Numbered from the stretch's first letter, positions 45,490 to 55,375 are shown. The stretch is DNA of 64,000 nucleotides from Paracoccus limosus (GCF_009711185.1 NZ_WMIF01000001.1:186001-250000); one strand, 5' to 3'. Made by a program: numbers and translations. The notes: a model not told the origin generated them from the letters alone.

Positions 45490-45693
45490 ATGAACCTGAA
45501 CCAGTTGTTTGCCAAGCTGTCGCGGCTGTTCGGCCAGCGGTTGCTGAACCGGGGCGCGGATGTGGCTTTGCACAAGCGCAACATCGATTCGGATGGCAAG
45601 CAGAGCCCGCAACAGCGGCAGCGCGAAAAGGCGGGCCGGGCTGCGGCCAAGCGCGCGCGTCAGGCGGCGCGGATCACCCGGCGGATGCGCTGA
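45490..45693 (+). CDS. small basic protein downstream of scpB
   Basis: 67 residues, strongly basic in the second half (QRQREKAGRAAAKRARQAAR), with no signal peptide. AAGG lies 8 bases before the ATG and the gene begins 18 bases after scpB, so it looks translated and cotranscribed. I do not recognise the family; a nucleic-acid-binding role is only a guess from charge. It ends at a copy of the dispersed repeat. Confidence 0.6.
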   Translation: MNLNQLFAKLSRLFGQRLLNRGADVALHKRNIDSDGKQSPQQRQREKAGRAAAKRARQAARITRRMR

Positions 45694-45707
45694 CCCGGGC
45701 GTGGTCC

Positions 45708-45785
45708 TGGGGCTCTGCCCCACGTTTTTCCTGCCCCTGATCGGGGCCGGGAAAACGTTCCCCGGGATATTTGGGCACGAAAGAA
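45708..45785 (+). repeat. dispersed 3'-end repeat, copy E
   Basis: Follows the 67-residue gene. TGGGGC/GCCCCA hairpin (45708-45722), long hairpin ACGTTTT...AAAACGT (45722-45758), then GGATATTT and CACGAAAGAA. It abuts the convergent dcd stop. Confidence 0.8.
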
Positions 45786-45786
45786 C

Positions 45787-46854
45787 TCAGGCGAATTGCT
45801 TGGCGAGCTTGAGGCCCTGGCCCTGATAGTTCGAGGCGATGCCGCTGCCGTAAAGGCGTTCTGGCCGGGCGGCCATGCGTTCATAGATCAGCCGGCCGAC
45901 GACCTGACCATGTTCCAGCGCAAAGGGCGCCTCGTGGCAGCGCACCTCAAGGACGCCGCGCGCGCCCTGACCGGCGGGGCCGTGGCCGAAGCCGGGATCG
46001 AAGAAGCCGGCGTAATGCACGCGGAATTCCCCCACCATGGCGAGATAGGGCGCCATTTCGGCCGCGTAATCGGGGGGAATCGCCACCGCCTCGCGGCTGA
46101 CGAGGATGTAGAAGGCGCCGGGGTCGAGGATCAGCTGGCCATCGCTGCTGCGCAACTCGTCCCAGAAGTCGCGGGCCGGATAATGGCCGATGCGGTCGAG
46201 GTCGATGACGCCGCTATGCGGTCGGGCGCGGTAGCCGACCAGATCGCCCGACGCAGGCCGCAGGTCGACGGAAAAGCCCAAGCCTTCGTCGATCAGCGCC
46301 TCGCCGCTGACCAGAGGCTGGTCGGCATGCAGGCGGCGCAGCTCGGCATCGCTGAGCAGGGCATGCCCTTGGCGCAGGCGCAGCTGGTTCAGCCGCATGC
46401 CGGGGCGGACCAGCACCGAAAAGCTGCGCGGGCAGATCTCGGCATAGATCGGGCCGTCATAGCCGGGGGGCAGGCGGTCGAATTCGGTGCCCTCATCGGT
46501 GACGAGGCGGGTCAGCAGGTCCAGCCGCCCGGTCGAGCTTTTGGCATTGGCGACGGCATCGAGGCCCGGCGGCAGGCTCAGCCGCTCCATCAGCGGCACC
46601 AGATACACGCAGCCTTTCTCCAGCACGGCACCGCCGGTCAGGTCCATGCGGTGCATCTCGAAATCCGCCAGCCGGTCGCTGACCCGCTTGCCGCGCCCGG
46701 CAAGGAACGAGGCGCGCAGCCGCCATGCGGTCGCGCCCAGCCGCAGGTCGAGGCTGGCGGGTTGGATCTGTTCAGGCAGAATCGGGTGCTCGGCGCGGAT
46801 GGCGCCGGTTTCGATCATCTGGCGCAGGGCGCCATCGGGCAGGACACCGTTCAC
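45787..46854 (-). CDS. dcd: dCTP deaminase, long two-repeat form
   Basis: Deaminates dCTP to dUTP for thymidylate synthesis. 355 residues, nearly twice the E. coli enzyme, with two dUTPase/Dcd-like halves: the first includes PASLDLRLGATAW and NAKSSTGRLDLLTR (catalytic region), the second VDLRPASGDLVGYR, HYAGFFDPGFGHG and EVRCHEAPFALEHGQ. The start is a GTG at 46854 with AAAGGG 8 bases upstream; the frame open further up runs into tRNA-Pro and is not used. This long form is what alphaproteobacteria carry. Confidence 0.85.
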   Translation of the reverse strand: MNGVLPDGALRQMIETGAIRAEHPILPEQIQPASLDLRLGATAWRLRASFLAGRGKRVSDRLADFEMHRMDLTGGAVLEKGCVYLVPLMERLSLPPGLDAVANAKSSTGRLDLLTRLVTDEGTEFDRLPPGYDGPIYAEICPRSFSVLVRPGMRLNQLRLRQGHALLSDAELRRLHADQPLVSGEALIDEGLGFSVDLRPASGDLVGYRARPHSGVIDLDRIGHYPARDFWDELRSSDGQLILDPGAFYILVSREAVAIPPDYAAEMAPYLAMVGEFRVHYAGFFDPGFGHGPAGQGARGVLEVRCHEAPFALEHGQVVGRLIYERMAARPERLYGSGIASNYQGQGLKLAKQFA

Positions 46855-46870
46855 GAGACACCCTTTCGGC

Positions 46871-46909
46871 AAAAGGAAACGCCCACCCCCTGAAAGGAGA
46901 TGAGCGTTT
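46871..46909 (-). terminator. terminator of tRNA-Pro
   Basis: A 15-bp stem (46877-46891 with 46895-46909, some G-U pairs on the RNA) with a 3-base loop is followed by CCTTTT on the minus strand. It lies between tRNA-Pro and dcd. Confidence 0.75.
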
Positions 46910-46915
46910 TCGGAA

Positions 46916-46993
46916 TGGTCGGGCCGGAGAGATTCGAACTCTCGGCCTTCCGCCCCCCAGACGGACGCGCTAACCAGGCTGCGCCACGGCCCG
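46916..46993 (-). tRNA. tRNA-Pro (anticodon GGG)
   Basis: Minus-strand cloverleaf. Acceptor CGGGCCG pairs with CGGCCCG, the D stem is GCGC/GCGC, the anticodon loop is CTGGGGG with anticodon GGG, the T-arm is GAGAG/CTCTC, and CCA is encoded. Confidence 0.95.
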
Positions 46994-47115
46994 ACGAGGG
47001 GCATATAGAGCCAAGCGCGGGGGCAGCACAAGGGGAAAGCGGCAGAAATCCAGGCATAAATTTCGCAGCCATTCCCGGTTCTTGAGATTTCCGGGAGAGG
47101 ACGGCCAAGGCGGGC

Positions 47116-47724
47116 TCAGCGCGCACCGGTCCGGGCGTCGCGCAGCGCGGTCAGGGCGGCGGCGGGCAGGGGGTGCGACCGCTGCCGGCGCAGCAGCGTG
47201 GCGGCATGGCCGAGGCGATCAAGCCAGTCACCGCGGTCGGCGTCGGGCGTGGGGCGCCATGGGGCTGGTGGCTGTTCGTCCGGGAAGGAGGCGTTGTCGG
47301 TCTCGGCCCCGGCGGGGGCCAGAATGGCCGGTTGCGCGGCCTGTGCGGTCGTGGCGGGGGCCAGCGCGACAGTGGCGGCCTCGGGCAGGGCCAGACGCAC
47401 GGCCGGGCCGGTGGATTGCTCGGCGGATGATTCCCCCATGGCCTCGCCCAGACGCAGGGCGCCGATCTGGCGCAGGCCGGCCCCGCGATCAGCCGCGATC
47501 AAACGCTTGGCGCCCCGGATGCTCATGCCTTCCTCGCGCATGACCTGACACAGGCCCGCGACCAGACGCACATCCTCGGGGCGGTAATAGCGCCGGCCGT
47601 CGCTGCGCTTGACCGGCGACAGCTGGCTGAACTGCGATTCCCAATAGCGCAGCACATGCGGCGCGACGCCGACCAGACGAGAGACCTCGCCAATCGAACG
47701 GAAGGCGTCGGGCGATTTCTCCAT
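47116..47724 (-). CDS. MerR-family transcriptional regulator
   Basis: 202 residues. The N-terminal winged helix (about 9-78) shows AFRSIGEVSRLVGVAPHVLR, YWESQF and GRRYYRPEDV, standard for MerR proteins. The C-terminal part is variable and has no cysteine set for metal sensing. Its ATG overlaps the ihfA stop, and the ihfA-merR pair is conserved in alphaproteobacteria. Ligand unknown. Confidence 0.88.
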   Translation of the reverse strand: MEKSPDAFRSIGEVSRLVGVAPHVLRYWESQFSQLSPVKRSDGRRYYRPEDVRLVAGLCQVMREEGMSIRGAKRLIAADRGAGLRQIGALRLGEAMGESSAEQSTGPAVRLALPEAATVALAPATTAQAAQPAILAPAGAETDNASFPDEQPPAPWRPTPDADRGDWLDRLGHAATLLRRQRSHPLPAAALTALRDARTGAR

Positions 47725-48026
47725 CAGCTTTTGTTGCCGGCCGCGACGCGGTCCTTCATCAGATGCGAGGGACGGAAGGACAGGACGCGGCGGGGCGTGA
47801 TCGGCACCTCTTCGCCGGTCTTGGGGTTGCGGCCGATGCGCTCGTTCTTTTCGCGCACCGAGAAGGTGCCGAAGGACGAGATCTTGACCTGTTCGCCGCG
47901 CACCAGGGCATCGGAGATATGGGCCAGGACGCTTTCGACCAGCTGGGCCGATTCGTGCCGCGAAAGACCGACCTCACGGAACACGGCCTCGGCCAGATCC
48001 ATGCGGGTCAAGGTGGAGTCGCTCAT
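47724..48026 (-). CDS. ihfA: integration host factor subunit alpha
   Basis: Alpha half of IHF, 100 residues, opening [20 protein letters not shown], with [20 protein letters not shown] and [10 protein letters not shown] forming the DNA-binding arm. The start at 48026 follows AGAGAGG within 10 bases. Its TGA overlaps the next ATG. In many alphaproteobacteria fabH-ihfA are adjacent; here a zinc-finger gene on the opposite strand sits between them. Confidence 0.95.
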   Translation of the reverse strand: MSDSTLTRMDLAEAVFREVGLSRHESAQLVESVLAHISDALVRGEQVKISSFGTFSVREKNERIGRNPKTGEEVPITPRRVLSFRPSHLMKDRVAAGNKS

Positions 48027-48225
48027 CTCGGAAACCTCTCTCTTGCTGGAAGGATGATATTCTTTGCTGCGAGCTGTCAACAATCCGGCCGCGATTCCGG
48101 TTCCGGCCGCCGAAAATTTCGTCATCTTATTCGCATCTTATCGCAGCTTCCGCGGCTTGACCAGTTGGCGAGCGGCGTCGGTGTGCCTATCTTGTGCGAA
48201 TGGGACAAGCTTGGGGGAACAGCGG

Positions 48226-48501
48226 ATGGCCGGTGGCTGGGCGCGCGATGATGCCGTGAACGATCAGATCGATGTCTCGACGCGCGAGGCGATCGAGCGG
48301 ATGCGGCTGCGCAATGCCCGCGCCGCCGATGCCGAGAGCGCCGAGTTCTGCGACGAATGCGACGAGCCGATCCCGCAGGCGCGGCGCGTGGCGATACCGG
48401 GCGTGCGGCTGTGCGTCGAATGCCAGTCGGGACGCGACCGGGCGTTCAGGCCGCAGGCGGGCATCAACCGGCGCGGTTCAAAGGATTCGCAGCTGAAATA
48501 G
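48226..48501 (+). CDS. DksA/TraR-type C4 zinc-finger protein
   Basis: 91 residues with a four-cysteine zinc site, Cys42-x2-Cys45 and Cys63-x2-Cys66, in a DksA/TraR-like context (FCDECDEPIPQARR, GVRLCVECQSGRD). It lacks the long N-terminal coiled coil of DksA, so it belongs to the short TraR-like group, which bind the RNA-polymerase secondary channel. GGGGGAA precedes the ATG. It lies opposite in strand to fabH and ihfA and interrupts their usual adjacency. Similar genes occur in prophages, but nothing else phage-like is near. Confidence 0.82.
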   Translation: MAGGWARDDAVNDQIDVSTREAIERMRLRNARAADAESAEFCDECDEPIPQARRVAIPGVRLCVECQSGRDRAFRPQAGINRRGSKDSQLK

Positions 48502-48510
48502 GGTGGCGCC

Positions 48511-49482
48511 TTACCAGCGCAGCACGACCGAGCCCCAGGCGAGGCCGCCGCCGATGGCTTCGGCCACCAGCACCTGACCGGGCTGGAAACGGCCCTCGGC
48601 ATTGGCAACCGACAGCGCCAGCGGGATCGAGGCCGCCGAGGTATTGCCGTGATCGGCGACGGTCAGCACCACCTTGTCCAGCGGCAGGTGCATGCGCTTG
48701 GCGGTCGCCTCGATAATGCGCAGGTTGGCCTGATGCGGCACCAGCCAGTCGACATCGGCGGGCGTCAGCCCGGCCTTGTCCAGCGCGCGATGCGCGGTAT
48801 CGGCCAGCTTTTCCACCGCATGGCGGAACACCAGATTGCCCTGCATGCGCAGATGGCCGGCGGTGCCGGTCGAGGCAACGCCGCCATCGACATAAAGCAG
48901 CTCGCGATACTGGCCGTCGCTGTTCAGGTCGCAGGCGAGAATGCCGCGATCCTGCGGGGTGCCCTCACCCTCGACGGCTTCCAGCACCACGGCGCCGGCG
49001 CCGTCGCCGAACAGCACGCAGGTGCCGCGGTCGGTCCAGTCCATGATGCGGCTGAAGGTCTCGGCGCCGATGACCAGCACCCGGTCGGCTTGACCCGCGC
49101 GGATCATCGCATCGGCGTTCGACAGCGCAAAGACGAAGCCGGCGCAGACCGCCTGCACGTCAAAGGCAAAGCCCCGGTTCATGCCCAGCCCGGCCTGAAC
49201 CATGGTGGCGACCGAAGGGAAGGTGAAATCGGGCGTCGAGGTGGCGACGATCACCGCGTCGATCTTGTTCGCAAGCAGGCCGGCGTTCTGCAGCGCGGCC
49301 TTGGCGGCGGCGATGCCCAGATCGCTGGTGCGCTGTTCGGGCGCGGCGAAATGTCGGCGCTCGATCCCGGTGCGGCTGCGGATCCATTCGTCGGTGGTGT
49401 CCAGCTTGTCCTCGAACCAGCTGTTTTCGACCACGCGTTCAGGAAGGTAATGGCCGGTGCCCCGGACGATCGCACGCCGCAT
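48511..49482 (-). CDS. fabH: 3-oxoacyl-ACP synthase III
   Basis: Starts fatty-acid synthesis by joining acetyl-CoA to malonyl-ACP. 323 residues. The catalytic triad is visible: Cys113 in VQAVCAGFV, His250 in DWLVPHQANL, Asn280 in DHGNTSAAS. The start at 49482 gives MRRAIVRGTGHYLPERVVEN, 16 bases after plsX ends; the longer frame upstream overlaps plsX. Part of the rpmF-plsX-fabH unit. Confidence 0.96.
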   Translation of the reverse strand: MRRAIVRGTGHYLPERVVENSWFEDKLDTTDEWIRSRTGIERRHFAAPEQRTSDLGIAAAKAALQNAGLLANKIDAVIVATSTPDFTFPSVATMVQAGLGMNRGFAFDVQAVCAGFVFALSNADAMIRAGQADRVLVIGAETFSRIMDWTDRGTCVLFGDGAGAVVLEAVEGEGTPQDRGILACDLNSDGQYRELLYVDGGVASTGTAGHLRMQGNLVFRHAVEKLADTAHRALDKAGLTPADVDWLVPHQANLRIIEATAKRMHLPLDKVVLTVADHGNTSAASIPLALSVANAEGRFQPGQVLVAEAIGGGLAWGSVVLRW

Positions 49483-49498
49483 CAGGACGTCCCTTCGT

Positions 49499-50608
49499 TC
49501 ACTTGATATTCGTTTCGCCGGCGGGGCCGGCAGCTTCTGGCGCAAGCGATTGCGCGACACGGGCGGCAAGGCGGTTGTGGAAACCGGTCTGCGCCAGTTG
49601 GAACGCCAGCTTGATCGCGGCTGAAACGCCGGTCGCATCGGCCGAGCCATGCGATTTCACGACGGTGCCGTTCAGACCAAGAAACACCCCGCCATTGACC
49701 CGGCGCGGGTCGATGCGCTTTTGCAGCCGCTTGAGCGATGTCATCGCCAGCAGCGCCGCGAATTTGGACAGGATGGAATTGCCGAAGGCCTGTTTCAGCA
49801 GGTCGGCGATCAGCTTGGCGGTGCCTTCGCCGGTCTTGAGCGCGACATTGCCGGTAAAGCCGTCAGTGACGATGACATCGACCCGATCCGAGGGCAGGTC
49901 GCTGCCCTCGATAAAGCCGACATAGTCGAAATTGGCCGATTCGGCCGTAGCCGGCATCAGCTCATGCGCCTGTTTCAGCTCGGCGCGGCCCTTGTGTTCC
50001 TCGGTGCCGACATTGAGCAGCCCGACGCGCGGCCGGGCCAGTCCCAGCCCGTTGCGGGCATAGGAGGCGCCCATCAGCGCATAGGTCAGAAGATCCTGCG
50101 CATCGGCGCGGATATCGGCGCCCACGTCCAGCATGACGTTGAAGCCATGCGGATTGCGCGAGGGCCAGAGGCAGGCGATGGCTGGCCGGTTGACGCCGGG
50201 CAGCTTGCGCAGGCGCAGCATCGACAGCGCCATCAGCGCGCCGGTGTTGCCGCAGGAAACCGCGACCGTCGCCTCGCCATTGCGCACCGATTCCAGCGCC
50301 GACCACATCGACGTGCCTTCGCCGCGCCGAAGCACCTGGCTGGGCTTGTCATCCATGGTCACGACGCCCTGGGCATCGCGAATGTCGCAACGCCCGGCCA
50401 GATCGCCGCGACGGGCGATCAGCTGTTCCAGCTGGGCCTTGGGCCCATGCAGGATGAAGCGGATGTCGGGATTACGCTCGGCGCTTTCGGCAATGCCGGC
50501 GACAACGGCAGCCGGGCCGCGGTCGCCACCCATGGCATCGACGGATATCACCACGCTGCCCCTATTGTCCGGGGCGCGCGTGCCGGTCTTGGTCTCTGCC
50601 AAAGTCAT
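49499..50608 (-). CDS. plsX: phosphate acyltransferase PlsX
   Basis: Makes acyl-phosphate from acyl-ACP for phospholipid synthesis; peripheral membrane enzyme. 369 residues with ISVDAMGGDRGP near the N-terminus (signature of PlsX), VSCGNTGALMALSM, and GNVALKTGEGTAKL. It begins 17 bases after rpmF. No strong ribosome site is seen, so coupling with rpmF is likely. Confidence 0.96.
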   Translation of the reverse strand: MTLAETKTGTRAPDNRGSVVISVDAMGGDRGPAAVVAGIAESAERNPDIRFILHGPKAQLEQLIARRGDLAGRCDIRDAQGVVTMDDKPSQVLRRGEGTSMWSALESVRNGEATVAVSCGNTGALMALSMLRLRKLPGVNRPAIACLWPSRNPHGFNVMLDVGADIRADAQDLLTYALMGASYARNGLGLARPRVGLLNVGTEEHKGRAELKQAHELMPATAESANFDYVGFIEGSDLPSDRVDVIVTDGFTGNVALKTGEGTAKLIADLLKQAFGNSILSKFAALLAMTSLKRLQKRIDPRRVNGGVFLGLNGTVVKSHGSADATGVSAAIKLAFQLAQTGFHNRLAARVAQSLAPEAAGPAGETNIK

Positions 50609-50625
50609 CGCCGCGGTCGATCCGC

Positions 50626-50832
50626 TTAGGCCGCGTCGTCGTCCAGATCGACTTCGTTGGCCTGAGCCACGACCTCACGACCATCGTAATGACCGCAGGA
50701 CGGGCAAACGTGGTGCGGGCGCTTCAGCTCGCCGCAGTTGGTGCATTCGTTCGGGTTACCGGCGACCAGTGCGTCGTGCGAACGGCGCATGTTGCGGCGG
50801 GACCGGGTAACTCGGTTCTGAGGGACGGCCAT
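50626..50832 (-). CDS. rpmF: 50S ribosomal protein L32
   Basis: 68 residues, opening [20 protein letters not shown], with a zinc ribbon CTNC...CPSC in the second half. First gene of the rpmF-plsX-fabH unit. The DUF177 (YceD) gene that precedes rpmF in many relatives is missing; a 342-base gene-free stretch lies upstream. Confidence 0.97.
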   Translation of the reverse strand: MAVPQNRVTRSRRNMRRSHDALVAGNPNECTNCGELKRPHHVCPSCGHYDGREVVAQANEVDLDDDAA

Positions 50833-51174
50833 GTCTCAACCTCAAGGGGTTCGGGGGGCAACCGCAGGGCGGCCCCGGGTGTATCGGGTCTGGGGCGGGG
50901 CATAGGCCAATAGGACGCCGACCGCAAGGCGCGAAACTGCATTTGCGCGCCAGGGGACAACGGTCCGGGTCATCCCCCGCCGGTCGAATGAAGGCGGCAA
51001 AATAGTCGGGTCTGGCGATTTTGCAAGGAGAATCTTGCCGTGGCGCCGTCGGACGCAGCGGCGCGGGCAAAGCGGCGCGAGGCGCGCCGCTGCCTCCGGC
51101 GGGGATATTTGGGCACGAAAGAAACCTGCGGGAAAGGCCGGGGGCCGGGCGCGCGTCCCGGCCGGGACAGGCGC
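50833..51174. other. gene-free stretch upstream of rpmF, containing a repeat copy
   Basis: No supported gene. A ribosome-site-like AAGGAG at about 51026 precedes a GTG at 51040, but the frame continues antisense through the sulfotransferase gene and is not credible. Repeat copy F occupies 51090-51124. The rpmF promoter should lie near 50860-50950. Confidence 0.5.
51090..51124 (+). repeat. dispersed 3'-end repeat, copy F (orphan)
   Basis: GCTGCCTCCGGCGGGGATATTT variant followed by GGGCACGAAAGAAA. Unlike the other copies no co-oriented gene precedes it. Shares its GCTGCCTCCGGCGGGG block with copy G. Confidence 0.75.
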
Positions 51175-51993
51175 CTATTTGCCGAGCTTGGCGTGGACTT
51201 CGTCCAGATCGACCTCGGCCTTGGGGTATTTGTTGTCGGGGTTGTCGAAGTCGTATTTGAAGAGCTGGAAGTCCTTCTTGTAGATCTCCCAGATCAGGTG
51301 GCGCGACAGATCGTCGAAGTATTCGCTGATCTTATGGGCGCGCTTGGGGCCGTGGCCTTCGGATTCGTTGAACTTGGGCACGTCGTTCACGTCCAGCTTG
51401 ACCGGGGTCGGGGCTGCGTCCAGCACCTTCTGCATGCCTTCGTTGAATTTTTCGGTGAAGAAGATCTGGTCGTAGCGACCGCCGTTGACGATGAAGGTCG
51501 AGATATGGCCGGACATGGCCGACCAGTGGATGTCGGGCTCCATCGGGCGGCGCCAGCGGATGGTGTCGCGCGCGAAGAGCAGGAAGCGGCGGAAGCTGGC
51601 GATCTGGTCGAAGTCGAAATCGTTTTCCGGGCTGCCGACGTCGATGCCGTAGCGCTGGATCAGCTGCGGCACCAGATTGCCGCGGTAGCGTTTGCCGTTG
51701 CGCTGGATCCCGGCGATCTTGTCGAAGAACGACGACAGGATGCGGCCATAGGGGTTGCGCACACAGGTGAAGGTCAGGGCGCTATGCGCCTTGACGCTGT
51801 CCTCGATCGCCTTCTGGCTGTGGTCCTGGTTCCATTTGTGCAGGCCGGTGGTCGCGTCATGGATGTCGCCGTCGAAATAGCGGCCGTGGTCCGAGAAGAA
51901 CATGATCTGGCCAATGGACGAGCACGCGCATTTCGGGACGACACGATAGACCATGCTCTGGCTCTCGGTCATCCATGTTCCGGGGAATCCCAT
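51175..51993 (-). CDS. sulfotransferase family 2 protein
   Basis: 272 residues. The 5'-phosphosulfate-binding loop is VVPKCACSSIG (about 18-28) and the 3'-phosphate element is TCVRNPYGRILSSFF (about 76-90), both typical of carbohydrate sulfotransferases that use PAPS. No signal peptide, so it acts in the cytoplasm. AAGGAA lies before the ATG at 51993. Divergent from a glycosyltransferase gene 131 bases away, which suggests joint work on a sulfated surface glycan; acceptor unknown. Confidence 0.8.
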   Translation of the reverse strand: MGFPGTWMTESQSMVYRVVPKCACSSIGQIMFFSDHGRYFDGDIHDATTGLHKWNQDHSQKAIEDSVKAHSALTFTCVRNPYGRILSSFFDKIAGIQRNGKRYRGNLVPQLIQRYGIDVGSPENDFDFDQIASFRRFLLFARDTIRWRRPMEPDIHWSAMSGHISTFIVNGGRYDQIFFTEKFNEGMQKVLDAAPTPVKLDVNDVPKFNESEGHGPKRAHKISEYFDDLSRHLIWEIYKKDFQLFKYDFDNPDNKYPKAEVDLDEVHAKLGK

Positions 51994-52124
51994 AGTCACA
52001 TTCCTTGTTCGCGGCGCCCGTCGGGTTGCCGACCCTGCCAAAATCGTTACAGACAAATCAAATCACCGGGCGAGATTCAACCGCGTGACGAGGTTTCGGG
52101 GCGAAAGACGGGATCAACGGGTAA

Positions 52125-53702
52125 ATGGCGCGCATTGCCTTCATTCTGCTCTGCCACAAGGATCCCAAGGGCATCATTGCCCAGGCCCGGCGGCTGACCG
52201 CGACCGGCGACTATGTCGCGATCCATTTCGATGCCCGCGCGAATCCCAAGGATTTCGAGGAGATCCGGCAGGCGCTGCTGGACAACCCTGGGGTTGTGCT
52301 GGCCAATCGGCGCTGGAAATGTGGCTGGGGCGAGTGGTCTCTGGTCGGCGCAACTCTGGATACCGCGCGCGCGGCGCTGGAGGCGTTTCCGCAGGCGACG
52401 CATTTCTACATGCTGTCGGGCGACTGCATGCCGATCAAATCGGCACAATACGCCCATGGCTTTCTGGACGCCGAGGACTGCGACTATATCGAGAACTTCG
52501 ATTTCTTCGAATCGGACTGGATCAAGACCGGCTTCAAGGAAGAGCGGCTGATCTATCGCCACTGGTTCAACGAGCGCACCCGGTCAAAGCTGTTCTATGC
52601 CAGCTACGAGCTGCAGAAGCGCTTCAAGATCACGCGCGAGGTGCCTTCGGACATTCAGGTGATGATCGGCTCGCAATGGTGGTGCCTGCGCCGGCAGAGC
52701 CTTGAGAAGGTGATCGCCTTTTGCGACAGCCGGCCGGATGTCGTGCGATTCTTTTCGACCACATGGATCCCGGACGAGACCTTCTTCCAGACCATCGTGC
52801 CGCATGTCGTGCCCAAGAAAGAGCTGCGCGCCCGCACGCTGACCTATCTGATCTTTACCGATTATGGCATGCCGGTCACCTTCTACAACGACCATTACGA
52901 CCTGCTGATGGGGCAGAACTATCTGTTCGCCCGCAAGATCAGCCCCGAGGCGATCCGGCTGCGCGAGCGGCTGGGCGCGCTTTGGGCGGCCTCGGGGGTG
53001 CATTTCCCGATCTCGAACGAGGCGACCGGGCTCTTTCGCTTCATGACCGGGCGCGGGCGGATCGGCCGGCGCTTTGCCCCGCGATTCTGGGAGGTGGACG
53101 GCAGTCTGGGCCGGCAGAACGCGTTGCGGCTGGTGGTGGCCAAGAAATGGCATGTCGCCAAGCGCCTGACCGAGGCGATCCGGCGGCACACCGACATTCC
53201 GGCCGTGGATTACCTGTTCAACGAGGTCGAGGCGCATCTGCCCGATCTGGGCGGGGTCGAGACCACCGTGTCCAAGCGCGAGCATCACCGCCGCGCCCTG
53301 CTGAAGCTGTTGTTCGAGCAATTCGAATCGAACCGGCTGGTGATCTGTCTGGACCCCTCGGCGCTGCACCTGATTCAGGACCTGTGCTCGGACAAGGCCG
53401 ATACGCGGGTGCTGCTGATCGATTCGCATTTCGACGACGCCTATTTGCGCGGCCATATCCGGCGCGTCGGGCTGGCCGGTTCCGAGACCTCGGCCGAGGT
53501 CGTCGAGCGGCTGATTCCCACCGTGCGCGCCGATCTGGAACATGAGGCCGAGCGGCTGCGCGATGCCGATCTGGACGCGCTGCAATCCATCGCGCCTTGG
53601 CGTCCGGCCGATGACAATGCCGCGCAGCTGGCCCAATTCCTGGATGTGACGCCCGAGATGGCGCATCAGATCCTGGCTGCCGAACATCTTTTCAGCGACT
53701 GA
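52125..53702 (+). CDS. GT14-type (core-2/I-branching) glycosyltransferase with C-terminal DUF5928-like domain
   Basis: 525 residues. The N-terminal part (1-240) fits the core-2/I-branching beta-1,6-N-acetylglucosaminyltransferase family: FILLCHKDPKGI, VAIHFDARA, HFYMLSGDCMPIKS and IGSQWWCLRRQ are visible. The C-terminal 250 residues match an alphaproteobacterial extension (DUF5928 type) of unknown role. No membrane segment. With the divergent sulfotransferase it probably builds or decorates an extracellular glycan. Acceptor and donor sugars cannot be read. Confidence 0.82.
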   Translation: MARIAFILLCHKDPKGIIAQARRLTATGDYVAIHFDARANPKDFEEIRQALLDNPGVVLANRRWKCGWGEWSLVGATLDTARAALEAFPQATHFYMLSGDCMPIKSAQYAHGFLDAEDCDYIENFDFFESDWIKTGFKEERLIYRHWFNERTRSKLFYASYELQKRFKITREVPSDIQVMIGSQWWCLRRQSLEKVIAFCDSRPDVVRFFSTTWIPDETFFQTIVPHVVPKKELRARTLTYLIFTDYGMPVTFYNDHYDLLMGQNYLFARKISPEAIRLRERLGALWAASGVHFPISNEATGLFRFMTGRGRIGRRFAPRFWEVDGSLGRQNALRLVVAKKWHVAKRLTEAIRRHTDIPAVDYLFNEVEAHLPDLGGVETTVSKREHHRRALLKLLFEQFESNRLVICLDPSALHLIQDLCSDKADTRVLLIDSHFDDAYLRGHIRRVGLAGSETSAEVVERLIPTVRADLEHEAERLRDADLDALQSIAPWRPADDNAAQLAQFLDVTPEMAHQILAAEHLFSD

Positions 53703-53714
53703 CAGGGAAAACAG

Positions 53715-54089
53715 ATGCCTGCCTATGATCCGACGAATATCTTTGCCCGCATCCTGCGCGGCGAGATCCCCAACAAGACCGTGCTGGAAACCGAGCACAC
53801 GCTGGCCTTTTACGACATCGCGCCCAAGGCGCCGGTGCATGTGCTGGTGATCCCCAAGGGTGCCTATGTCACCTATGACGACTTCGCCGCCCATGCGTCC
53901 GAGGCCGAGATTGTCGATTTCCACCGCGCCGTCGCCCACATCACCCGCGAGCTGGGGCTGGATATGGAGACGGGCCAAGGTTTCCGCGCCATCACCAATG
54001 CCGGTGAGCACGGGCTGCAGGAGGTGCCGCATTTCCACCTGCATATCCTTGGCGGCCACCCGGTCGGGCCGCTGGTCGCGCCGTTCTGA
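53715..54089 (+). CDS. HIT-family hydrolase
   Basis: 124 residues. Histidine-triad motif PHFHLHILGG with His106, His108 and His110, preceded by IPKGAY and NAGEHGLQ. This is the HinT-type branch that hydrolyses AMP-phosphoramidates; cytoplasmic. AGGGAAAA precedes the ATG. It begins 12 bases after the glycosyltransferase stop and is probably cotranscribed, without an obvious functional link. Confidence 0.93.
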   Translation: MPAYDPTNIFARILRGEIPNKTVLETEHTLAFYDIAPKAPVHVLVIPKGAYVTYDDFAAHASEAEIVDFHRAVAHITRELGLDMETGQGFRAITNAGEHGLQEVPHFHLHILGGHPVGPLVAPF

Positions 54090-54102
54090 GCCCCGCGTGG
54101 CC

Positions 54103-55314
<1,212 letters not shown>

Positions 55315-55375
55315 TCGGGTGATGCTTGCCGCATCGCAGGCATGCGGGGCGTGGATTGGCCCCGGCGTGGTGCGG

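Noticed and set aside
51040..52197. Rightward frame with a GTG after AAGGAG
   Set aside because: It runs antisense through the whole sulfotransferase gene; only the ribosome-site-like start is notable and is mentioned with repeat copy F.
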